Assembly (NCBI GenBank): GCA_003448835.1
Contig: DLXM01000179.1
Span: 2,415-14,365 of the forward strand
Origin: Bacteroidota bacterium
GTDB taxonomy: Bacteria > Bacteroidota > Rhodothermia > Balneolales > HLUCCA01
Reading direction: 5' to 3'
DNA length: 11,951 bases
How positions within the stretch are numbered: position 1 is the first letter of the stretch; each line of letters opens with the position of its first letter. A model generated the notes under the pieces. That model searched no databases and was not told the origin of the DNA. It saw nothing but the letters and a program-made list of their open reading frames with translations. The position numbers and the translations under genes were made by a program. Positions 7,624-11,951 of this stretch are shown here, piece by piece.

Positions 7624-7631
7624 TACCTTTG
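7624..7631 (+). promoter_or_regulatory. Candidate -7 element of the pyrH promoter
   Basis: TACCTTTG at 7624-7631 matches TAnnTTTG exactly and lies 26 nt before the pyrH ATG, just after the tsf terminator, where an independent promoter is needed. The -33 side is weak: CTG at 7599-7601 gives a 22-nt spacer, while the better TTTG at 7594-7597 lies 26 nt away. Confidence 0.45.
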
Positions 7632-7657
7632 ATAAACCACATCATCATCCCAACTTC

Positions 7658-8371
7658 ATGAAACCGTACAAAAGAATCCTACTCAAATTAAGCGGCGAAG
7701 CATTATTAGGCGAACAAGGACATGGAATAGACGGAATTGTCCTGGAACAATATGCCACCGAGATTAAAGCAGTCAGTGATAAAGGAGTTGAGGTTGCAGT
7801 AGTGATCGGTGGAGGGAATATTTTCCGAGGCGTTAAAGGCGCAACTCAGGGAATGGATCGGGTCCAGGCCGACTACATGGGCATGATGGCAACCATGATC
7901 AATTCAATGGCTTTGCAAGATGCATTAGAGCGCAAGCAAGTCCAGACCCGCCTCATGTCTGCAATCCGAATGGAACAAATTGCAGAACCGTACATCCGTC
8001 GTCGCGCAATTCGCCATCTTGAAAAAGGACGCGTCGTCATTTTTGGTGCAGGTACCGGAAATCCATATTTCACAACCGATACAGCTGCATCACTCCGAGC
8101 CATTGAAGTTGAAGCTGATGTGATTTTAAAAGGTACCCGGGTTGACGGAATCTACGATTCTGATCCAGAAAAAAATCCAGATGCTAAAAAATTCGAAACC
8201 ATTACCGGTGATGAAGTCCTGAGACACCGCCTGACAGTAATGGATCTCACTGCGTTTACCCTCTGTCGCGACAATGCTACTCCTATTATCGTCTTCGACA
8301 TGAACAAAAAAGGCAATCTCATGAAAGTTGCATTTGGCGAGCATGTTGGATCTCTGGTGACGTGGGATTAA
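7658..8371 (+). CDS. pyrH: UMP kinase (uridylate kinase)
   Basis: PyrH phosphorylates UMP to UDP with ATP in de novo pyrimidine synthesis; bacterial enzymes are hexamers of the amino-acid-kinase fold, usually activated by GTP and inhibited by UTP. The product has 237 residues, the normal length. Visible motifs are [11 protein letters not shown] (N-terminal phosphate-binding loop), [47 protein letters not shown] (UMP site), and [15 protein letters not shown] chose the ATG at 7658 ([14 protein letters not shown]); the frame continues upstream only through the terminator of tsf. It has its own promoter-like element. frr normally follows directly, but here it is displaced by about 3 kb of accessory genes. 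Confidence 0.97.
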   Translation: MKPYKRILLKLSGEALLGEQGHGIDGIVLEQYATEIKAVSDKGVEVAVVIGGGNIFRGVKGATQGMDRVQADYMGMMATMINSMALQDALERKQVQTRLMSAIRMEQIAEPYIRRRAIRHLEKGRVVIFGAGTGNPYFTTDTAASLRAIEVEADVILKGTRVDGIYDSDPEKNPDAKKFETITGDEVLRHRLTVMDLTAFTLCRDNATPIIVFDMNKKGNLMKVAFGEHVGSLVTWD

Positions 8372-8378
8372 AGTCGGA

Positions 8379-8424
8379 GTGAAGGCGAGAAAAAGAGAAA
8401 AAGTGCAGGCGTGAAGGCGAGAAA
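8379..8424 (+). repeat. Purine-rich direct repeat at left border of accessory block
   Basis: GTGAAGGCGAGAAA occurs at 8379-8392 and again at 8411-8424, a 32-nt period. GTGCAGGCG stands at 8404-8412, overlapping the second copy. A degenerate version of the same material lies in opposite orientation at 11231-11267, beyond the last accessory gene. The repeat starts 7 bp after the pyrH stop and contains no terminator hairpin. Confidence 0.6.
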
Positions 8425-8457
8425 TAAAGTAACTTGGAGGTCAATCAGGTGAAAATT

Positions 8458-9507
8458 ATGAAACTTGTAGTCGTATTCATTTGCATGTTGATAATAATGC
8501 ATCAGCCATTGTTAGCCCAAACAAATTCTTTAGAACTGGAATCAGAAAATGGATTATTTGATTTCAAACTTATCGAAGAAATCGTTCTACTGGAAAACTT
8601 GGTCCCGCAACCGGTCAACATAAACCATGTTGCATTCGATGAGAATTATATTGTAACAGGATCACTCCTTCAGTCAGTAGTTATTCTTTACGACAGAAAA
8701 ACCGGTGAACAACTGAACTTGATTGGCCGGTCAGGTGACGGACCATTCGAATACCAAAGAGTTACCCACATCCAGCTTGTCAACAATAAGATTTATTTAA
8801 ATTGTGCCGAAAATGGACTGATTGCTTATCAATTGGATGGGAAAGGTATATCTCAGGTCATCTATCCTTCCCAATTTGTGTCAAATTTCTATGTGGATGA
8901 CTCAGAAAACGTGTTTGCAGTATATAACAACCAAAGTGATGACAATTTTTTTATAGATATCTTTGACTTTGATGGACAAAAACAGAGTAGCAACTTAGGA
9001 GTAGGTAACGATAACGAAAGGTGGCTTAGTCCATTTACAAATGGTGGTGGGATTTATTTAGACACTCCGAACCTGATTTATGTATTGAAAGACGAAAATA
9101 AAATTGTCCGTCATAATATCAACACCGGTGTATCCGAATCCGTTACCTTGAAAAATGAAAGATTCAAATCACCACCTCTCACAAAAAGCAGTGAACAAAT
9201 GCGGTCTGATCCGACAGCTTTATTTGATTTTATTTTAAATCGAAGCATGGGATCCAGTCTGTACAAGTATGAAAATTATTACTTCCACGAGATTGATCAT
9301 CGCGATAAACAGACATCAAACTATAGTGAGTTTCAAATATTGAACGACAATTTTGAACAACTAGATTCAATTGTGATTGATAATCCCACAACAAAACTAC
9401 TCAACGAGTTTTCGTTAAACTCCTTTAAAAATCAGATCGCATATTTCAGGGCGGATGAAGTGACTGATCGAAACCTACTCTTTATCGTTGAGATCAACAA
9501 AAAGTGA
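8458..9507 (+). CDS. Secreted 6-bladed beta-propeller protein, function unknown
   Basis: The 349-residue product starts with a Sec signal peptide (Lys2, hydrophobic 3-19, likely cleavage after LLA at residue 20) and has no lipobox cysteine, so it is probably periplasmic or secreted. The rest is a run of short beta-strand/turn units. The segment LIGRSGDGPFEY (88-99) closely resembles the G-GPGEY signature of the 6-bladed beta-propeller proteins abundant in Bacteroidota, and ILYDRKTGEQL before it is a typical blade. No catalytic residues can be identified; binding a ligand or partner is the usual guess for such propellers. Starts are ambiguous: TTG 8434, GTG 8449 or ATG 8458. A GGAGG at 8436-8440 is well spaced for the GTG, whereas the ATG gives the cleanest signal peptide; the difference is three residues. 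It lies 86 bp after pyrH. Confidence 0.75.
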   Translation: MKLVVVFICMLIIMHQPLLAQTNSLELESENGLFDFKLIEEIVLLENLVPQPVNINHVAFDENYIVTGSLLQSVVILYDRKTGEQLNLIGRSGDGPFEYQRVTHIQLVNNKIYLNCAENGLIAYQLDGKGISQVIYPSQFVSNFYVDDSENVFAVYNNQSDDNFFIDIFDFDGQKQSSNLGVGNDNERWLSPFTNGGGIYLDTPNLIYVLKDENKIVRHNINTGVSESVTLKNERFKSPPLTKSSEQMRSDPTALFDFILNRSMGSSLYKYENYYFHEIDHRDKQTSNYSEFQILNDNFEQLDSIVIDNPTTKLLNEFSLNSFKNQIAYFRADEVTDRNLLFIVEINKK

Positions 9508-9763
9508 TTGATTAAGCAGTGAGGTAGCAACATCAGAAGGTGGCAACTGTGTCGATGATAAGTTTATAAATGAAGTGATTCAACGTTGGGAGTTGAAAGC
9601 TTTATCCATTGAAAAGTACATAATTTTCAATATTTGCCATTTAACGGACCTTTTTCATACTTAATTCATACCTTTTTCAATACTGTTCCGGTTTTCAAAA
9701 TACATTTTAAGCAGTAGCTTTATTCAAGTCGCATGTGACAATTTTAAACCCGCAAATTAAAAA
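9508..9763 (+). promoter_or_regulatory. Intergenic region with repeated TTTTCAATAC-like motifs
   Basis: I see no gene in this 256-bp A/T-rich spacer. Four related motifs stand on the plus strand at 9624-9632 (TTTTCAATA), 9652-9660 (TTTTCATAC), 9674-9683 (TTTTCAATAC) and 9692-9703 (TTTTCAAAATAC). A -7-like TAGCTTTA lies at 9715-9722, about 42 nt before the next gene, without a clear -33 partner. The motifs just upstream of it could bind a regulator, perhaps the LuxR-type protein encoded downstream; that link is a guess. Confidence 0.3.
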
Positions 9764-10198
9764 ATGAACAGGATTATTATGAAAAAAGCACTCACTCTGG
9801 TATTAGGAATTCTATGTATGACATCGGTTCTTTATGGACAAACCAATGATTCGTCGGACAGTTCTTCCTCGATGAATCTAAATCGAACCATTCATTTTGA
9901 AAACGACTCAAATCCTGAAGAAATCAGCATCACAATTGATCCAAATACAAAACTCTTTGAATTGATGATAAGTAGTGTAGTTACAACTGGAAAACTGACG
10001 ATCGAACTCTATGATGTAAAAGGAGTTAAACAAGGAAATATATCTGTTGGAACTCAATTGGATGCAGATAAAAAAGAACGAGTTAACGGAAATATCAGAA
10101 AGTCGTTAAAAGAACCAGAGGCCGGGATCTGGACGATTAAAATAATCCCGACCAAAGCTAATGGATCGATTCAAATTCAAACAACCATTTTAAATTAG
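9764..10198 (+). CDS. Small secreted protein, beta-rich, function unknown
   Basis: I do not recognise a named family. The 144-residue product has a Sec signal peptide (about residues 1-25, ending LYGQ), so the mature protein is about 119 residues. A Ser/Asp-rich stretch (SSDSSSS) comes first, followed by alternating hydrophobic strands: ISITIDP, LFELMISSVV, KLTIELYDVKG, then GIWTIKIIPTK and SIQIQTTIL at the end. This reads as a compact beta sandwich, comparable to the jelly-roll-like domains appended to secreted proteins, with no cysteine in the mature part and no catalytic motif. Two starts are possible, ATG 9764 and ATG 9779; the first has the A-rich upstream sequence preferred in this phylum. 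The membrane regulator gene follows after 11 nt, so the two are probably one operon, and this protein may be its extracytoplasmic partner or ligand (inference). Confidence 0.75.
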   Translation: MNRIIMKKALTLVLGILCMTSVLYGQTNDSSDSSSSMNLNRTIHFENDSNPEEISITIDPNTKLFELMISSVVTTGKLTIELYDVKGVKQGNISVGTQLDADKKERVNGNIRKSLKEPEAGIWTIKIIPTKANGSIQIQTTILN

Positions 10199-10209
10199 TT
10201 TATTTTAAG

Positions 10210-11205
10210 ATGGTGATAAAGAATCTGCTGTTTACCGCACTGATAATTTTTTCAGGTTCTACTCTTTTTGCAGAGCAATCTCAAAACGAAGGAACCCTTT
10301 TCGGCAACCTGAAATTAGACCAAAGTTGGGATTCGAAAATTTATCTATCCTATATCCCAACTTTTAATGATATGTATATGATATCAACCGATATGATCAT
10401 ATCCGAAACATCCATTAGTCCCGAAGGTGATTTTGAGTTTGATCTAAGTTTTTTACCTGACGAAAATCATATTTTAAGGCTTCATATTACAAAAAAAGAA
10501 GATGCTCCGGCATCCCTTGTGATTGGCGGTAATGATGAAAATCACCTTTTTTTAATTGCAAATCGCTATTCAGTTATCGAGTTACAGGCGTTTGCATACC
10601 AACCTCCTCTCCGGCATGTTAATTTTAGCCATTCTAATCAGCAAATTGAATTCCATAAAATTACATCCATCTACAATCACGCAGATAGTATTGCTTCAGG
10701 AAGCAGTGCAGCCAAAAGACGGTTCATTGAAAATAAATTGTATGAAGAATTAATTGCCATAGCTGACACCAGTTCAAATCCTTTGATATCTTTGTACGCT
10801 ATTTACAAAGGCAATTTCGAGTCTAATTATTCCGGAAATATGGATTTTTACCGGAATTACTCGAAAAAATGGAACCATGAAAAAAGTGCTTATTTCCAAG
10901 CTTTCAGAAAACAAATAAACGATCCATCGGTAAATCATAACATTATACTAATAGCATTTATATCTATATTCATATTTGCACTAGGATTCTTTATCGGTAA
11001 AAATTATCCTATTAAGAAAAACAAATTCAAGAATTTGAGTATTCAGGAGAGAAAGATATTCGATTTGCTAAAAAAAGGCGCTACAAATCAAGAGATTTCA
11101 GATGAATATAACATTGAAGTCAGCACGGTAAAGTCTCATGTCAGTAGTATTTTCTCAAAACTCAAAATAAAATCCAGAAAAGAAATCATGAATATTAAAG
11201 ACTGA
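10210..11205 (+). CDS. Transmembrane LuxR/GerE-type regulator with extracytoplasmic domain
   Basis: The 331-residue protein reads as four parts. Residues 1-21 form a signal peptide or first membrane anchor. Residues about 28-130 are beta-rich and resemble the DUF4369-like domain common in exported Bacteroidota proteins (GTLFGNLKLD, ISPEGDFEFDL, GNDENHLFLIANR). Residues 145-240 look helical. A transmembrane helix spans about 244-263, followed by a basic cytoplasmic stretch (PIKKNKFK). Residues 275-331 form a GerE/LuxR helix-turn-helix with LSIQERKIFDLLKKGATNQEIS and the recognition-helix motif TVKSHVSSIFSKLKIKSR. There is no receiver, kinase, autoinducer or TPR domain. It is thus a predicted one-component switch sensing outside and binding DNA inside. 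I recall similar layouts in other Bacteroidota but know of no established function. Its gene lies 11 nt after that of the small secreted protein. Confidence 0.82.
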   Translation: MVIKNLLFTALIIFSGSTLFAEQSQNEGTLFGNLKLDQSWDSKIYLSYIPTFNDMYMISTDMIISETSISPEGDFEFDLSFLPDENHILRLHITKKEDAPASLVIGGNDENHLFLIANRYSVIELQAFAYQPPLRHVNFSHSNQQIEFHKITSIYNHADSIASGSSAAKRRFIENKLYEELIAIADTSSNPLISLYAIYKGNFESNYSGNMDFYRNYSKKWNHEKSAYFQAFRKQINDPSVNHNIILIAFISIFIFALGFFIGKNYPIKKNKFKNLSIQERKIFDLLKKGATNQEISDEYNIEVSTVKSHVSSIFSKLKIKSRKEIMNIKD

Positions 11206-11230
11206 TTCCATTAGAACCCGCTTTCTCTCC

Positions 11231-11267
11231 TTCTCTCCTTCACTTTTTCGCTTGGCTTCGCCTGCAC
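11231..11267 (-). repeat. Inverted, degenerate copy of the left-border purine-rich repeat
   Basis: Read on the minus strand, this contains GTGCAGGCG (11267-11259) and GTGAAGGAGAGAA (11243-11231). The first is identical to 8404-8412, and the second matches 12 of 13 bases of 8379-8391. The wider area 11218-11366 is pyrimidine-rich on the plus strand, with CTTCTCTCC and CTTCCCC runs. Confidence 0.5.
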
Positions 11268-11276
11268 GATTTCCGT

Positions 11277-11312
11277 CCAAAGACCGCGTGCTTTACAAGC
11301 ACTTGTGTTTGG
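11277..11312. repeat. Palindromic element upstream of frr
   Basis: CCAAA (11277-11281) pairs with TTTGG (11308-11312), and inside it GTGCTT (11288-11293) pairs perfectly with AAGCAC (11297-11302) around a 3-nt loop. The internal loop between the stems is nearly symmetric (6 and 5 nt). It lies 72 nt after the regulator's stop and could be a terminator without a T tract, a REP-like element, or a remnant of inserted DNA. The remainder of the 11206-11428 spacer holds no gene. Confidence 0.45.
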
Positions 11313-11428
11313 CCTTCAATTCACTTCTTCCCCTCTTCCCCCATTCACCCACGATTCCCCTTTCCTGAGTCTTTAGTTATGTGTAAATTCCGCTATTATA
11401 AAACAGTCCCGAAATTTGATACACGATT

Positions 11429-11951
11429 ATGGTAGAACAGCTCAATGAATTTATTGAAACCGCCGAACTCGAAATGAATGAAGCCGTCGACTTCCTCAAA
11501 AGAGAACTCTCTCACTTACGCGCAGGAAAAGCAAATCCCGTGCTTTTGGATGGAATAAAAGTCGAATATTACGGTTCAATGACTCCTCTGAGTCAAATGG
11601 CTTCGGTTACGGCACCTGACCCACGAATGCTCGTCATTACTCCCTGGGACAAAACAACGATCCCATTGATCGAAAAAGCAATCCTGGCTTCCGGACTTGG
11701 TCTGAATCCTTCAAACGACGGAATTATAGTTCGGGTTCCATTACCAATCCTGTCTGAAGAACGACGTAATGAGTTGGTTAAAGTCGCCAAGGAAGTCGCC
11801 GAAAGAGGCCGCGTCAGTGTGCGAAATTCGCGAAGAACCGCGAACGATCATATCAAAAAGAAAGTAAAAGACGACTCACTCCCGGAAGACTCCCGTTTTG
11901 AAGCTGAAGATATCATTCAAAAACTGACCGATAAACATATTGAAATGATTT
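11429..11951 (+). CDS. frr: Ribosome recycling factor (RRF), 3' end outside window
   Basis: RRF with EF-G splits post-termination ribosomes in the cytoplasm. The open frame gives 174 complete codons of a protein usually about 185 residues long, so only about 11 residues are missing. The sequence follows the family throughout: KRELSHLRAGKANPVLLDGI, VEYYGSMTPLSQMASVTAPD, ILASGLGLNPSNDG, IRVPLP-type IVRVPLPILSEERRNELVK, VSVRNSRRTANDHIKKKVKD, and DIIQKLTDKHIEMI at the edge. The ATG at 11429 (MVEQLNEFIETAELEMNEA) gives a normal N-terminus; no Shine-Dalgarno motif is present. In most bacteria frr lies directly after pyrH; here the accessory block separates them, so frr needs its own promoter, which I could not identify with confidence. 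Confidence 0.97.
   Translation, partial: MVEQLNEFIETAELEMNEAVDFLKRELSHLRAGKANPVLLDGIKVEYYGSMTPLSQMASVTAPDPRMLVITPWDKTTIPLIEKAILASGLGLNPSNDGIIVRVPLPILSEERRNELVKVAKEVAERGRVSVRNSRRTANDHIKKKVKDDSLPEDSRFEAEDIIQKLTDKHIEMI

Noticed and set aside
7595..7657. Upstream extension of pyrH
   Set aside because: It begins in the T run of the tsf terminator and covers the candidate promoter; the family N-terminus is at 7658.
10556..10753. 65-codon plus-strand frame inside the regulator gene
   Set aside because: It is a shifted frame within a gene that has a signal peptide, transmembrane helix and HTH in its own frame.
11593..11790. Minus-strand frame opposite frr
   Set aside because: It is antisense to conserved RRF sequence and has no recognisable features.

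Overview
The window looks like a chromosomal segment of a Bacteroidota-type bacterium, most likely of the Balneolota/Rhodothermota side. Three things point there: the ribosomal protein sequences (for example the L13 N-terminus [13 protein letters not shown]), start codons with A/T-rich upstream sequence and almost no Shine-Dalgarno motifs, and promoter-like sequences of the TTG-N20-TAnnTTTG type. This placement rests on recalled family features, not on a search.

Left part (1-4736): the 5' two thirds of an aconitase gene (acnA, minus strand) diverges from a CPA1-type K+/Na+:H+ antiporter with a C-terminal RCK_C domain. The antiporter converges on a minus-strand, Tat-exported Fe/Mn-family superoxide dismutase. 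A 302-bp divergent spacer with an 8-bp inverted repeat separates the dismutase gene from the translation genes.

Middle part (4737-8371): a translation and growth cluster on the plus strand, rplM-rpsI, rpsB-tsf and pyrH, encoding L13, S9, S2, EF-Ts and UMP kinase. The spacers hold RNA structure: a two-part structured leader before rpsB, a self-complementary repeated decamer forming a hairpin between rpsB and tsf, and a textbook intrinsic terminator after tsf. S2 carries an acidic linker and an Arg/Gly-rich tail.

Right part (8372-11428): pyrH and frr, normally neighbours, are separated by about 3 kb of accessory DNA with three genes for exported or membrane proteins. They encode a predicted 6-bladed beta-propeller protein, a small secreted beta-rich protein of unknown function, and a membrane-spanning regulator with an extracytoplasmic sensor-like domain, one transmembrane helix and a cytoplasmic LuxR/GerE helix-turn-helix. 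The last two are 11 bp apart and probably co-transcribed. Related purine-rich repeats in opposite orientation lie at the two borders of this block, and a palindrome lies next to the right-hand one. The cassette is the best candidate for a poorly described system: a one-component transmembrane switch with a secreted partner. The frr gene (ribosome recycling factor) starts at 11429 and runs off the window end.
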